The position numbers were made by a program, and so were the translations under genes. A model generated the notes under the pieces. The model had not been told where the DNA came from and did not search any database. It saw only the letters and a program-made list of their open reading frames with translations. A stretch of DNA of 56,651 bases from Acidimicrobiales bacterium (GTDB lineage Bacteria; Actinomycetota; Acidimicrobiia; Acidimicrobiales; UBA8190), in NCBI GenBank assembly GCA_035531755.1, contig DATKSK010000017.1, forward strand, positions 1 through 56,651, read 5' to 3'. This document shows, in pieces, positions 8,124-22,126 of this stretch (the stretch's first letter is position 1; every line of letters begins with the position of its first letter).

Positions 8124-8972
8124 GTGACGAAGCGGACGAAGGTCCTGGCAGCGATCGGCCTGGTGGCGGCGCTCGGCGCCGGGGTCGCCGGAGGCCTCGC
8201 GTCGTCGGCGTCCGCCAGGTCGAGGCCGACGCCGGTGCGGTTCCAGACGGCGGGGGCCCCGGTGACCAGTGTGTCGTTCAGCTTCAGCGTGTCGGTGAGC
8301 GGCCTCACGAAGCACGGCGGCGCCATCACCGTGACGGGCAGCGGCCAGGCCGACTTCGCCAACGATGCCGCCTCGCTGCAGGTCAACCTGCCCGCCGGCG
8401 TGGCCGGCATGATCCCGGGCGCCCCGGCCGGGCCCGAGGTCGTCAACGTCGTGTTGTCGGCGGGCACGGTCTATGCCGAGGTCCCCGCGCTGTCGGGGCT
8501 CGTGGGGGCGCCGTGGGTTTCGGTGGCGCTGCCCTCGAGCGTGACGTCGGGGATACCGGGGGTGTTCAGCACCATCGCCTCCGCCCTCGGCAACGCCAAC
8601 GACATCCTCACCTTCGCCTCGGCCCACCACGGCAGGTCCGGCTCGCTCGGGGCGTCCACCGTCGACGGATCGGCGGCCACGGGGAGCCGGGTCGCCGCCC
8701 GGCTCCCGGGCGGGTCCCGTCTGTCGGCGGCTGTGTGGGTCGACGGGTCGGGCCACCTCGTGCGGGTGACCGGTGGCGTCACCCACGGTGGCGGTCCCCA
8801 CGGAGCGGGCATCACCGGTTCCGTCGACCTCACCGGCTACGGCGCACCGGTGACCGTCACGGTCCCACCGTCGTCCCAGGTGAAGGCGATCCCGTACTCG
8901 CTCGTCGCCCAGTTCCTGGGGAGCGTCCTGAAGGGGGCGCACCTGCCGTTGCGGCTGCCGCTCGCCGCCTGA
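8124..8972 (+). CDS. Secreted protein, possibly LppX/LprG-like fold
   Basis: A 282-residue exported protein of unassigned function. The N-terminus is a Sec signal peptide (VTKRTKVLAAIG, then a hydrophobic Ala/Gly core ending about residue 31, SSASA). No lipobox Cys is present, so it should be released rather than lipidated. The mature part is rich in Val/Ser/Thr/Gly beta strands (VSFSFSVSVSG, GSGQADFANDAASL), a layout reminiscent of the lipid-binding LppX/LprG/LprA family; this is an impression only. The GTG start is chosen because AGGGGGAC lies just upstream; an in-frame GTG at 8088 lacks a ribosome site. Confidence 0.65.
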   Translation: MTKRTKVLAAIGLVAALGAGVAGGLASSASARSRPTPVRFQTAGAPVTSVSFSFSVSVSGLTKHGGAITVTGSGQADFANDAASLQVNLPAGVAGMIPGAPAGPEVVNVVLSAGTVYAEVPALSGLVGAPWVSVALPSSVTSGIPGVFSTIASALGNANDILTFASAHHGRSGSLGASTVDGSAATGSRVAARLPGGSRLSAAVWVDGSGHLVRVTGGVTHGGGPHGAGITGSVDLTGYGAPVTVTVPPSSQVKAIPYSLVAQFLGSVLKGAHLPLRLPLAA

Positions 8973-9045
8973 CGGCCCGCGCCGGCCGGGATCGGTCGGC
9001 ACGCCTTCACGCTTCCTTCACCGTCGGCATGGCAACGTCGCGGAT

Positions 9046-9462
9046 GTGACACCGCCCGAGCGCTCGCGGTCGCAAGGCGAGCCGTTCACCCCACTCGGGC
9101 GGTGCCGCATCGCAACGCCGCAGGGCGTCTTGCTCCTCGAGCCGGCCGCATCGGGAGGAGGGCGCTACTACTTCGTGCCCGGGTGCCTCGGCCCGCTCGA
9201 TGCTCCCGACCTGCCCGAGGGCCTTCGCGGAGAGTGGGCGGACTTCGACTGGGTGCGCTGGGTCGCCGACGAGGACGGGCCGGGATTCCGCATGCGCATC
9301 GGCGTCGGCGATACCGCCGCCGGGCGGACCGAAGTGGTCTCGGGCCCCGTGCGCCGCATCGTGGGTGACTTCACGACCGACGACGCCGTCGTGTGCGGGC
9401 CGTCGACGCGTCCCCGGGCCGCCGCCCGCCTGGGACGCCTGCTTCGTTTCACGCTGCCGTAA
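9046..9462 (+). CDS. Hypothetical protein
   Basis: A 138-residue soluble protein without a family I recognise. It is rich in Trp/Phe/Gly around residues 60-90 (EWADFDWVRWVADEDG) and has a basic C-terminus (RPRAAARLGRLLRF). No signal peptide or membrane segment is seen. The GTG at 9046 has no clear ribosome site; a start further in is possible. It is followed within 25 nt by a gene with its own -10 box. Confidence 0.5.
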   Translation: MTPPERSRSQGEPFTPLGRCRIATPQGVLLLEPAASGGGRYYFVPGCLGPLDAPDLPEGLRGEWADFDWVRWVADEDGPGFRMRIGVGDTAAGRTEVVSGPVRRIVGDFTTDDAVVCGPSTRPRAAARLGRLLRFTLP

Positions 9463-9473
9463 GGTCCGCTCCG

Positions 9474-9479
9474 TAGGGT
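9474..9479 (+). promoter_or_regulatory. -10 box of glycosidase-like gene (leaderless type)
   Basis: TAGGGT followed by 7 nt and then the GTG start at 9487, within the short gap after the previous stop. No Shine-Dalgarno sequence. Confidence 0.45.
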
Positions 9480-9486
9480 CGGTCCC

Positions 9487-10731
9487 GTGCACCAGACCCT
9501 CGTCCGGCCGCGGCCGGCGCCCCCCTCGTCGTCGCGCCCCGGGCCGCGGCGGCCCTGGGTCGCACGCCACAAGGTGGTGAGCGTCCTCGTCCTCGTCGTC
9601 GTGCTGCTCACGCCGGTGTGGTGGTCGTTGGGCTCGGCGCTCTCCGACCCCGCGCTGGGGACGAGCATGTCGGCGCGCCTCGCCGAGTGGGTGCGGGGCC
9701 ACGGCGGTGGGTCCTTCGTGGCGTGGGCCGAGAACACCTGGTACTCCCACCACCCGCCGCCGGTGGGGGGACGGCCGGCCAAGGGCGCCATCCCGGCCCC
9801 GACGTCGCCACGGACGTCCGGTACGGGCACGACCGGTGCCGGCGCCACGAGCGCGCCCGCCGTGACCCACCTGCCGCCGCCGGCGGCCATCGTCCCCATC
9901 GCCAGCCCGGCCATGTCGGGCGAGGGCCAGTGGCACCCCGTGGGCCGCACGGTGGGCGGGCAGCCCGCTGTCTACGAGGCGTTCCTGCGACCCGACGCCG
10001 TGCACACGAGCGTCGTCGTGGGCGTGGCGTACATGGACATGTCACTGCTGTCGGCCACGCTGTACTCGGGCAGCACCATCCCGGGGGGTGGCCCGTGGCA
10101 GCACACGGCGCCGGTGACGTCCCAGGCGGCCACCTCCCTCGTGGCGGCGTTCAACGCAGGCTTCCTCATACCCAACAGCAATGGCGGGTACTACGCCCAG
10201 GGCAAGACCGTCATCCCCCTGCGGACGGGGGCGGCGTCCTTCGTGATCTACCGCGACGGCACCGCCACGGTGGCCCAGTGGGGGCGCGACGCCTCGCTGA
10301 CCCCCGACGTCGTGGCCGTCCGCCAGAACCTCAACCTGATCGTCGACGGGGGACAGCCCGTGCCCGGGTTGAACGCCAACGACACCACGCAGTGGGGCGC
10401 GACCCTCGGCGGCAGCATCTACGTGTGGCGCTCGGGCGTCGGGGTGACCGCCGACGGGGCGCTCGTCTACGTGGGGGGGCCCGACCTCAACATCACCGAC
10501 CTGGCGGCCGTCCTGGTGCGGGCCGGCGCCGTGCGGGCCATGGAGCTCGACATCAACACCGACTGGGTCAACTTCGCCACCTACGCGCCGTCGGGCCCCG
10601 CCGCGCCCGCCTCCCCGGCCAACGGCACCGACCTGCTCCCGTCCATGGTGGGGACGCCCCAGCGCTACTTCGAGCCCTGGTGGTCCCGGGACTTCTTCAC
10701 CATGTCGGCGCGGGCCCGCGCCGGGGGCTGA
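9487..10731 (+). CDS. Membrane-anchored phosphodiester glycosidase (NAGPA/DUF2233) family protein
   Basis: A 414-residue protein. A basic N-terminus (about 28 residues) precedes one membrane segment (VVSVLVLVVVLLTPVWWSLG), so the catalytic part probably lies outside the membrane. A Pro/Thr/Ala-rich linker spans about residues 90-150. The C-terminal domain shows NAGPA-family motifs: AAFNAGF, LNLIVDGG, then GADGALVYVGG-like strands and the acidic AMELDINTDW. The family includes the mannose-6-phosphate uncovering enzyme and bacterial exopolysaccharide proteins. The substrate here is unknown but probably a cell-surface sugar phosphodiester. Confidence 0.8.
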   Translation: MHQTLVRPRPAPPSSSRPGPRRPWVARHKVVSVLVLVVVLLTPVWWSLGSALSDPALGTSMSARLAEWVRGHGGGSFVAWAENTWYSHHPPPVGGRPAKGAIPAPTSPRTSGTGTTGAGATSAPAVTHLPPPAAIVPIASPAMSGEGQWHPVGRTVGGQPAVYEAFLRPDAVHTSVVVGVAYMDMSLLSATLYSGSTIPGGGPWQHTAPVTSQAATSLVAAFNAGFLIPNSNGGYYAQGKTVIPLRTGAASFVIYRDGTATVAQWGRDASLTPDVVAVRQNLNLIVDGGQPVPGLNANDTTQWGATLGGSIYVWRSGVGVTADGALVYVGGPDLNITDLAAVLVRAGAVRAMELDINTDWVNFATYAPSGPAAPASPANGTDLLPSMVGTPQRYFEPWWSRDFFTMSARARAGG

Positions 10732-10844
10732 CCACGTCGCCGTCTCCTGGCTCTGTTCGGTGGTGAGGTAGACCGCCGGCGGTATCGCCGGGCGTGTGGC
10801 GGAGACGAATGCATCCGACCAGCCTTCCTGACAGATGTCCGCGG

Positions 10845-10850
10845 TAGCCT
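10845..10850 (+). promoter_or_regulatory. -10 box of DinB-type gene (leaderless type)
   Basis: TAGCCT, 7 nt before the ATG at 10858. The same hexamer and spacing recur before the MFS gene at 15740. Confidence 0.45.
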
Positions 10851-10857
10851 CCGCCGC

Positions 10858-11619
10858 ATGGACGCGATCATCGGCGATCTCGCCGATCAACACGCCGAGC
10901 TGCGTTCCCTCGTCGAGCGGTGCACCGACGACGACTGGTCGCGCCAGACTCGGTGCGACGGGTGGGACGTCGCCGACGTCCTCCTGCACCTCGTCCAGAC
11001 CGACGAGCTCGCGGTCGCCAGCGCGCGCGGCGATCTCGACGGCTATCTCGACGGGTTCCTCGGAGCCCGCGACGAGACGTCGATGACCGTGGATGGCGCC
11101 GCAGCCGCCCAGGTCGAGCTCGAGCGCGCCATCGGTGGGACGGCCATCGCGGCCCGATGGGAGGAATCGTCGGTGGCATTGCAGGCCGAGCTGCGCGCCG
11201 GCGACCCCCACCGACGCGTCACATGGGTCGCCGGGCAGCTCTCGGTGCGGACCCTCGCCACGACGCGCCTGGCCGAAACGTGGATCCACGCCGGCGACAT
11301 CGCGACCGCGCTCGGCATCGACCTCGCGCCGACCGATCGCCTCTACCACGTGGCGCGGCTGGCCTGGCGCACGCTCCCGTACGCGTTCGCGCACGCCGGC
11401 GTCGCGCTCAGTGGGCCCGTGGCACTCGATCTCGTCGGACCCCACGGGGATCGATGGCTCTTCGCTCCCGATGTCCCCGAGACGACGACGATCCGGGGGA
11501 GCGCCCTGGAGTTCTGTGCGATCGCCGCACGACGAGTGGCGCCATCGCAGACGTCTCTCGTCGGTGAGGGCCCCGACGCCGCCATGGTGCTCCACCTCGT
11601 CCGCACCTACGCGCAGTAG
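10858..11619 (+). CDS. Maleylpyruvate isomerase / mycothiol-dependent DinB family protein
   Basis: A 253-residue cytoplasmic protein with the four-helix DinB-type metal-binding N-terminal domain (WDVADVLLHLVQTDE, His ligand) and a second His in ETWIHAGDIATAL, the pattern of mycothiol-dependent isomerases. Family members use mycothiol as a thiol cofactor in isomerisation or detoxification. The C-terminal part (about 175-253) matches the small domain of this group. It stands alone, separated from the convergent phosphoesterase gene by a hairpin terminator. Confidence 0.85.
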   Translation: MDAIIGDLADQHAELRSLVERCTDDDWSRQTRCDGWDVADVLLHLVQTDELAVASARGDLDGYLDGFLGARDETSMTVDGAAAAQVELERAIGGTAIAARWEESSVALQAELRAGDPHRRVTWVAGQLSVRTLATTRLAETWIHAGDIATALGIDLAPTDRLYHVARLAWRTLPYAFAHAGVALSGPVALDLVGPHGDRWLFAPDVPETTTIRGSALEFCAIAARRVAPSQTSLVGEGPDAAMVLHLVRTYAQ

Positions 11620-11630
11620 CCCCGGTCCCC

Positions 11631-11659
11631 ACCCGGCACCCCGGCCCCGGGTGCCGGGT
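11631..11659. terminator. Bidirectional hairpin terminator
   Basis: A perfect 11-bp stem (11631-11641 with 11649-11659, ACCCGGCACCC/GGGTGCCGGGT) with a 7-nt loop lies between two convergent stop codons. A second copy of the right arm follows at 11656-11666, so alternative pairings exist. There is no U-tract, as is common in high-GC actinobacteria. Confidence 0.65.
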
Positions 11660-11670
11660 GCCGGGTCCGC

Positions 11671-13284
11671 TCAGCCGGCGGCGTCCCCGGTCGCGGCGGC
11701 TGCCGGGAGCCGTGCGGGGGCGGGCGTGCCGGTGAGCGTCGTCCGGGGACGGACCGCCAGCACGACCGGTGGGAGCGGACGCTGGTCGAAGTCGAAGTCG
11801 TCGGTCAGGTTGCCGAGGATCTTCTGGTTCTCGCGCACGTCGGGCCTCGGGTCGGGCCGGCCGTCGGTGGCCGGGTCGAGGCGCTGCCCGTGGAGGAAGT
11901 CGTCCTCGATGAACTTGTCGTAGGCGTCGAAGCTCAATGTCTGGTGGTCGACCGTGCCGCGCTTGGCGTAGGGGCTGATGACGATGCTCGGGACGCGCAG
12001 CCCGTAGCCGTTCTGGTCGACCGTCGGCGGCGGCACATGGTCGTAGAAGCCGCCCCAGTCGTCCCAGGCCAGGAAGATCGCCGTTGAGCCCCAGTCCGGG
12101 CTCCGCATCACCGCGTTGACCAGGCTGGTCACGTAGCTCTGCCCGTAGCTCACGGGGGCGGGCGGGTGCTCGCTCACCGCGCCGGAGGGCACGACCCACG
12201 ACACCGCGGGGAGCGTGCCGCGCCGGGCCGCCGCGTAGAACTGCGACACCGACCGGATGTTGCGCAGCTGGTGGTCGGCCGCCACGGTGTCGAACCACGG
12301 CAGCGGGTTCCAGATCCCCGGGGTGCCGGCGTCCTGCCGGACCGGCGCGCAGGAGACGGCTGCGGGGTTCTCGCAGTCCGGCTCCGTCCCGCTCACGACG
12401 TAGTACCCCCAGCTGACGCGGGCCTTGTGCAGCAGGTAGGTCAGGTCCGTCCAGGCGTAGACGGGCTGACCGCTCACCCTCGGCGTGTTGCCGTGTTTCG
12501 GGTTGCCACCCCCGGTCGTCGGGCCGCGCGCGCCGCCGTAGACGGGGGCGGCCGGCGGCCGCTCGGCCGGCCTGGTCTGCAGGGCGTTGACGCAACTCGA
12601 GGGATTGTCGACCTCGGTGCAGTACGCCGACCACTCCGACACCAGGAAGAGGTGCGAGGGCAGGCTCCACGAGGCGTTCGGTTCGAACATGTGGTCCTGC
12701 AGGACGAAGTCCTTGGCATAGGCCCAGTAGTTGGGGATGTCGCTCTGCGTGTGGTACCCCATCACGTCCGGCGCCGCCGAGTTGGTGCACGCCGGGTTGG
12801 TGGGATCGAGGCAGCCTTTGCGGCCCGACTCGGCCTGGCCGACGAAGCCGTCCATCTTCCCGCCGTCGATGTCGGCCGTCGCGTTGGGGGCCGAGTGGGG
12901 GCCGCCGCCGTTCACATCGGCATGGTCGACGTACGGTGTCACGCACGACCCCGTCGCCGGGTCCGGTTCGCACACCGCGGGCGAGCCGTCGGTCATCGGG
13001 ATGCCGTCCGCGCCGGGGAACGTCCCGAAGTAGGAGTCGAAGGAGCGGTTCTCCTGCTGGATCACGATGACGTGCTTGATCTTGTGGATGCCCGCCGGCA
13101 CGACGTAGGTGCCCGTGGGCCCCCCCGACACCCGCTCCACGCGCGTGGGCGCCGCCGTGCCGCCGCCGCAGGCGCCCAGCACGAGCGCGAGGGGGAGCGT
13201 GAGGGAGAGCGCGAGGGCGGCGCCGCCGCCCCGGTGCAGCCCCGGCGTGCACCCCGCGGCGCTGCTCGCCCTGTGTGGCCGCAC
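11671..13284 (-). CDS. Phospholipase C-type phosphoesterase, lipoprotein
   Basis: A 537-residue exported hydrolase of the phosphoesterase family PF04185 (bacterial non-specific phospholipase C and acid phosphatases). The N-terminus has a hydrophobic signal ending in the lipobox LGAC (about residues 31-34), so it should be anchored to the membrane by a lipid on Cys. Family motifs are [19 protein letters not shown] at the start, [15 protein letters not shown], and [19 protein letters not shown] with the metal-binding acidic cluster, followed by [16 protein letters not shown]. Phosphodiester or phosphomonoester lipids are likely substrates. The GTG at 13284 lies 22 nt after the ABC permease stop and suggests one operon. 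Confidence 0.88.
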   Translation of the reverse strand: MRPHRASSAAGCTPGLHRGGGAALALSLTLPLALVLGACGGGTAAPTRVERVSGGPTGTYVVPAGIHKIKHVIVIQQENRSFDSYFGTFPGADGIPMTDGSPAVCEPDPATGSCVTPYVDHADVNGGGPHSAPNATADIDGGKMDGFVGQAESGRKGCLDPTNPACTNSAAPDVMGYHTQSDIPNYWAYAKDFVLQDHMFEPNASWSLPSHLFLVSEWSAYCTEVDNPSSCVNALQTRPAERPPAAPVYGGARGPTTGGGNPKHGNTPRVSGQPVYAWTDLTYLLHKARVSWGYYVVSGTEPDCENPAAVSCAPVRQDAGTPGIWNPLPWFDTVAADHQLRNIRSVSQFYAAARRGTLPAVSWVVPSGAVSEHPPAPVSYGQSYVTSLVNAVMRSPDWGSTAIFLAWDDWGGFYDHVPPPTVDQNGYGLRVPSIVISPYAKRGTVDHQTLSFDAYDKFIEDDFLHGQRLDPATDGRPDPRPDVRENQKILGNLTDDFDFDQRPLPPVVLAVRPRTTLTGTPAPARLPAAAATGDAAG

Positions 13285-13306
13285 CGTCGAGAGCGCCTCG
13301 GCCGCC

Positions 13307-14656
13307 CTACAAGGCCTCGGTGGCCAGGACCTGGCGCAGGTGCTGGCGCCCGCCGGTGCGCAGGATCGCCCGCCCGTAGACGGCGGAGGCCACGCGCGCC
13401 ACACCGACGGTGGCGACCAGCATGAGCACCGCCGACAGGGAGAACTGCCACCACGTGGTCTGCCCGGTCGCCACCAGGACGGGCATGGCGAACGGCGCGG
13501 TGGGCGGCACGAAGGCCAGGACGCGCACCAGGGGGGAGGCCGCCCCGTTTCCCAGGGCGGTGAACGAGACGATGTAGCCGAAGAGGATGGGCAGTTGCAG
13601 CGGGAAGGCCAGGCTCTGGACCTGCTCCTGGCGATCGGCCAGCGACCCGGCGGCGGCCCATACCCAGCAGTAGAAGGCGTAGCCGAGGACGACCCACAGC
13701 AGAGACCCCACCACGCTGAGGGCGGCGGCGCCGTGCAGGAGGTCGGAGCCGAGCGCGGCGCCCAGGCCCAGGGCCACGCCCACGATGAGGGCGGCCTGGA
13801 GCATGGCCACGGCGCCGATGCCGATGACCTTGCCGGCGAGGAGCTCTTCCGGCCGCAGCGTCGACAGCAGGACCTCCACGACACGCGAGGACTTCTCCTC
13901 CACCACGCCCATCAGGAGCCACGTGCCGTACGTCGTGAGCAGGACGTAGGTGAGGATCAGGCCGTAGATGGCGGTGGAGCGGGCCGTCTGGTTGTGCTTG
14001 GGCGGCTGGAGGCTGTGCACCGCCAGGGGACGGGGATGGGCGAGCTGCGCGGCCCGCGCCGGCGCCAGGCCGGCCGCCTCGAGCCCCGCCTGCAGGCTGA
14101 TGGTGCTCGCCAGGACGCGCGCCAGCAGGGCCGTGGTGGAGGTGTCGGTGGGGTCGAGCGCCTGGTCCACGAGCAGGCGACGGGCGCCGATCAGGACGAT
14201 GGCGACGCGGCCCGATCGCAGGTCGCGGGTCGCGGCGGCCTGCGAGGGCTCGTCGACCAGCGTCAGCGTGGTGCCCACCGCGGGCCCCGCGGCGACGACC
14301 GTGGCGCGCAGCGGCGCCGACAAGGTGCCCACGACGCCCACCCGGTCGTGGACGTGATTGCCGCGGCGCAACACCGGGATGGTGACCGCGGCGGCCACCG
14401 CCAGGAGGATGACCGCCGTCCCGATGCGGAAGGTCCGGCCCCGCACGCGCTCGCGCACCTCGCGCCGGGCGACCAGCCCGACGTCCCCACCGAACGAGTC
14501 GAGCGCCGCCCCGAGGCGCCCGAGGCGCCGCCTGCCCGCCGCGTCGGGGCCGTCCGTCCCCGCCGACGGACCGGCGGCGCGGGCGCGGGCGCGACGCCGC
14601 CACCACAGGCGCAGGGCCACGAGCACCGCCGCGACGGCGACGTACAGCCACTTCAC
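13307..14656 (-). CDS. ABC-2 type exporter permease
   Basis: A 449-residue membrane protein of the NatB-like ABC-2 permease group. One helix lies at the extreme N-terminus ([12 protein letters not shown]) and another at about 75-95 ([19 protein letters not shown]). An extracytoplasmic domain of about 150 residues follows. The membrane bundle has [22 protein letters not shown], then the conserved [21 protein letters not shown] and four to five further helices. GTG overlaps the ATPase stop by four nucleotides (GTGA), so the two are translationally coupled. Together they form an exporter; the substrate is unknown. Confidence 0.9.
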   Translation of the reverse strand: MKWLYVAVAAVLVALRLWWRRRARARAAGPSAGTDGPDAAGRRRLGRLGAALDSFGGDVGLVARREVRERVRGRTFRIGTAVILLAVAAAVTIPVLRRGNHVHDRVGVVGTLSAPLRATVVAAGPAVGTTLTLVDEPSQAAATRDLRSGRVAIVLIGARRLLVDQALDPTDTSTTALLARVLASTISLQAGLEAAGLAPARAAQLAHPRPLAVHSLQPPKHNQTARSTAIYGLILTYVLLTTYGTWLLMGVVEEKSSRVVEVLLSTLRPEELLAGKVIGIGAVAMLQAALIVGVALGLGAALGSDLLHGAAALSVVGSLLWVVLGYAFYCWVWAAAGSLADRQEQVQSLAFPLQLPILFGYIVSFTALGNGAASPLVRVLAFVPPTAPFAMPVLVATGQTTWWQFSLSAVLMLVATVGVARVASAVYGRAILRTGGRQHLRQVLATEAL

Positions 14657-15540
14657 CCCAGGGCCTCCCGGAAGACCTCGGAGAGCCGACGCCGTTCGAA
14701 GCCGAAGTGCTCCACGGTCCCGGCCTGCATGGCGGCGGCGAGGACCCCCTGGGGGTCGGTCCCCTCGTCGAGCACCAGACGCACGGCCCCACCCTCGGTT
14801 CTCGAGATCGTCACGCCGGGAAGGGCCCCGGCCCAGGCACCGGTCCAGTCGCCCGCCACCTTGACCACCAGGCGACGCCGGCCACCGGTGGTCAGCTCCT
14901 CCACCGTCCCCGACGCCACCAGCCGGCCGTGGTCGATGATGGCCACGGACTGGCACAGGTCCTCGACCAGGTCGAGCTGGTGGCTCGAGAACAGCACGCC
15001 GCGGCCGGCGGCGGCCTGCTCGGTCAGCACCCGGCTCACAGTGTCGACGCCGGTCGGGTCGAGCCCCGACAGCGGCTCGTCGAGCACCACGAGCTCCGGC
15101 TCGTGCACGAAGGCGGCGGCCAGCTGGACGCGCTGCTGGTTCCCGAGCGAGAGCGCCTCCACCTTGCTGTCGGCGCGGTCCCCGACACCCAGCCGGTCGA
15201 GCCACTCGCCGGTGGCGCGGCGGGCGTCGGCCGGCGCCATGCCGTGCAGCCGGGCGAGATACGTGATCTGGTCGGCGATGACCATCCCCGGGTACAGGCC
15301 GCGCTCCTCGGGCATGTACCCGAACCGGCGGCGATCGTCGGCCGTCACGGGGCTGCCCTTCCAGCGGACCGTGCCGGCGCCCAGCGCCACCAGGCCGAAC
15401 ACGGCTCGCATGGCGGTCGTCTTGCCCGCCCCGTTGGGCCCCAGGAAGCCGAAGACCTGACCGGGGGGAACGGTGAACGACAGGTGGTCGAGCGCCACCA
15501 CCTCCCCGTAGTGCCGGACCAGGCCGTCGAACTCAAGCAC
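14653..15540 (-). CDS. ABC transporter ATP-binding protein
   Basis: A 295-residue ATPase. It has Walker A FLGPNGAGKTTA, signature LSLGNQQRVQ (a Q-variant of LSGGQ), Walker B LVVLDEPLSGLDP, and the switch His in LFSSHQ. A C-terminal extension of about 80 residues (VVKVAGDWTGAWAG onward, ending [12 protein letters not shown]) is typical of ATPases paired with ABC-2 exporters. The GTG at 15540 (VLEFDGLVRHYG) is chosen because GGGG stretches lie 7-14 nt upstream and the family starts here; the frame stays open much further upstream without conserved sequence. First gene of an ATPase-permease-phosphoesterase operon. Confidence 0.92.
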   Translation of the reverse strand: MLEFDGLVRHYGEVVALDHLSFTVPPGQVFGFLGPNGAGKTTAMRAVFGLVALGAGTVRWKGSPVTADDRRRFGYMPEERGLYPGMVIADQITYLARLHGMAPADARRATGEWLDRLGVGDRADSKVEALSLGNQQRVQLAAAFVHEPELVVLDEPLSGLDPTGVDTVSRVLTEQAAAGRGVLFSSHQLDLVEDLCQSVAIIDHGRLVASGTVEELTTGGRRRLVVKVAGDWTGAWAGALPGVTISRTEGGAVRLVLDEGTDPQGVLAAAMQAGTVEHFGFERRRLSEVFREALG

Positions 15541-15726
15541 GACGACATCCCCGTTCCCCCGGGGCCCGGACCACCGTCGCCGTCCCGCACCCGGCGCGGC
15601 GTCGCCCACCACCGGGGCACCGGGTGCGGGTGCGGGCGCACCGGCACTCCACGCCCACGCCCACGCCCACGTCCAGCGCCATCGACCCTGGCTAGCACAG
15701 CGGCGGGGGCCGGCGCGACCGCGTCG

Positions 15727-15732
15727 TAGCCT
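15727..15732 (+). promoter_or_regulatory. -10 box of MFS gene (leaderless type)
   Basis: TAGCCT, 7 nt before the ATG at 15740; no Shine-Dalgarno sequence. Confidence 0.45.
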
Positions 15733-15739
15733 CGCGACG

Positions 15740-16990
15740 ATGAGCACCGGTCGGTGGCTGGGGCCGCTCTCGGCGCGCGACTTCCGTCTCTTCCTGGCGG
15801 GGCGGGCGACGTCGTTCGTGGGCACGGGCATGCTGCCCGTGGCCCTGGCTTTCGCGGTCTTCGCCCGGCATGGCCCCACCGCCGACGTCGGGTACGTGCT
15901 GGGCGCCGAGACCCTGCCCCTCGTGCTCCTGCTCCTCGTCGGCGGGGTGGCGGCCGACCGCTTCAACCGTCGGATGGTCATGCTGGGCGCCGACCTGCTG
16001 CGGGCCGTCGCCCAGGGCGTGCTGGCGGCGTGGATCCTGGTGGGCCGGCCGCCGTTGTGGGGATTCCTCGCCACGCAGGCGCTCGTCGGCACGGGCACGG
16101 CGTTCTTCACGCCGGCGATGACCGGCCTGATCCCGCAGGTGTCGCCGGCCGGCCAGCTCCAGCAGGCGAACGTCCTCAACGGCATGGCCGAATGGTCGGG
16201 CCGCCTGCTCGGTCCCGCGCTGGCCGGGGTGATCGTGGCGACGGCCGGCGCGGGCTGGGCCGTGGCCGTCGATGCCGCGTCCTACCTCGTGAGCGCGGCG
16301 TGCCTCGCCGGACTGCGGGTGGGCTGGTCGGGGACCGACCACGGGGAGCCGTTCCTGTCGCAACTGCGCACGGGCTGGCAGGCGTTCAGCTCCCGCACGT
16401 GGTTGTGGGCCATCGTGGCCCAGTTCTCCTCGTACGGGTTCTTCGTGTTCGCACCGTTCTTCGTCCTGGGCGCGGTGGTGGCCAGGCAGTCGCTCGGGGG
16501 CGCGGCGGCGTGGGGGACCGTGCTCGCCCTGCAGGGGCTCGGGTCGGTGCTGGCGAGCCTGGTCATGCTGCGCGTCAGGCCGCACCGCCCGCTGCTCGTG
16601 TCGGAGCTCGTCCTGATCACCTACGCGCTCCCCATCCTGATGCTGGCCACCCGCGCCCCGTTGGCGGCGGTGGCGGCGACGGCGTTCGTGTCGGGCGCGG
16701 GCTTCGGCGTGTTCGGGCCTCTGTGGGACACCACCATGCAGCGAGAGCTCCCGCCGGTGGTCCTGTCGCGGGCGAGCGCCTACGACTGGTTCGGGTCCAT
16801 GGTGTTCCTGCCCGTGGGCTACGCCCTCACGGGGACGATGGCGGGGGTCTTCGGGGTCGACGGCTCGCTCTACCTGGCGGCGGGGTGGCTGCTCGTCACC
16901 ATCGCCGTGGTGGTGGCGCTGCCCGGCGTGACGTCGCTCACCGACACCCGTCCCGACCGCGACGGCGCCGCGCCCGCGGCCTCAGCCTGA
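15740..16990 (+). CDS. MFS transporter (EntS/MFS_3-like exporter)
   Basis: A 416-residue integral membrane protein with about 12 helices. The N-terminal block LSARDFRLFLAGRATSFVG and the loop GGVAADRFNRRMVMLGADL (MFS motif A type) are typical of the MFS_3 group that exports siderophores and drugs. QVSPAGQLQQANVLNGMAEW is another signature of this group. The C-terminus is a short charged cytosolic tail. The stop overlaps the convergent nucleosidase-like gene by 9 nt. No siderophore genes are nearby, so the substrate is open. Confidence 0.9.
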   Translation: MSTGRWLGPLSARDFRLFLAGRATSFVGTGMLPVALAFAVFARHGPTADVGYVLGAETLPLVLLLLVGGVAADRFNRRMVMLGADLLRAVAQGVLAAWILVGRPPLWGFLATQALVGTGTAFFTPAMTGLIPQVSPAGQLQQANVLNGMAEWSGRLLGPALAGVIVATAGAGWAVAVDAASYLVSAACLAGLRVGWSGTDHGEPFLSQLRTGWQAFSSRTWLWAIVAQFSSYGFFVFAPFFVLGAVVARQSLGGAAAWGTVLALQGLGSVLASLVMLRVRPHRPLLVSELVLITYALPILMLATRAPLAAVAATAFVSGAGFGVFGPLWDTTMQRELPPVVLSRASAYDWFGSMVFLPVGYALTGTMAGVFGVDGSLYLAAGWLLVTIAVVVALPGVTSLTDTRPDRDGAAPAASA

Positions 16991-17575
16991 CGCCGCCGAC
17001 GGGCCCGGCCACCCGTCGAGGGCGCCGCGCACGCCCCGCAGGGCGACGAGACCCTTGACCAGGCCCACCACGACGTTGCCGGCCGTGTCGGCCACGACGC
17101 GCACGATCACGAGGCGCGTGGCGGCCAGGGCCGCGGCCACCCAGGCCGATTCCATGTCCACCGCCAGTGCACCGCTGCGCGCCAACTCGGCCCGGCGCTC
17201 GCCGTGGACCAGCGTCCGGGACGACACCACGGGGCCGAGGTGCACGCTGCGCCCCCCGGCGCGCAGGGCGCCGGCCACGGCGGCAGCGTCGCCGGCGGGC
17301 AGGGGTGTCTCGTCGCCGTCGGGGCCCCGCACCGAGGTCGCCACCACCAGCTCCCCGGGCCGCAGGCCCGGGTCGAGGCCACCCGAGATCCCCGCCAGGA
17401 CGACGGGGGCGCCCGGCGCCAGGCTCGCAGCCAGCCCCTCGGCGGCGGCGATGGCGCGCCGATGTCCCATGCCGATGCGCACCACGCGCCCGCCGAGCGC
17501 CAGCTTCTCGAGCCGCATGGCGGCGAGCACGGTCGCCGGCCGGCCAGGGTCCGAGGAGTCGCGAGCGCGGTCCAC
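16982..17575 (-). CDS. Nucleoside phosphorylase / nucleosidase family protein
   Basis: A 197-residue protein of the phosphorylase superfamily (MTA/SAH nucleosidase fold). Motifs are GMGHRRA, AGISGGLDPGLRPGELVVAT and the purine/ribose-binding block ALAVDMESAWVA. It is shorter than full MTA/SAH nucleosidases (about 230 aa) and resembles the hopanoid-associated (HpnG-like) subgroup, but no hopanoid genes are visible. The GTG start lies 9 nt after the Lhr stop, so it is the second gene of an lhr operon. Confidence 0.75.
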   Translation of the reverse strand: MDRARDSSDPGRPATVLAAMRLEKLALGGRVVRIGMGHRRAIAAAEGLAASLAPGAPVVLAGISGGLDPGLRPGELVVATSVRGPDGDETPLPAGDAAAVAGALRAGGRSVHLGPVVSSRTLVHGERRAELARSGALAVDMESAWVAAALAATRLVIVRVVADTAGNVVVGLVKGLVALRGVRGALDGWPGPSAASG

Positions 17576-17584
17576 GGCGGCGCC

Positions 17585-22039
<4,455 letters not shown>

Positions 22040-22045
22040 ACCCGG

Positions 22046-22051
22046 AGCGTA
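22046..22051 (-). promoter_or_regulatory. -10 box of lhr (leaderless type)
   Basis: TACGCT on the minus strand followed by 6 nt and an in-frame GTG at 22039. It decides the start chosen for lhr. Confidence 0.4.
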
Positions 22052-22126
22052 CCGGCGCACCGCCCACGCGCCGCCGGCGCCGTGCTGCCCACGCGCCGCC
22101 GGCGCGGCGGCGGTAGACAGAGGAGC

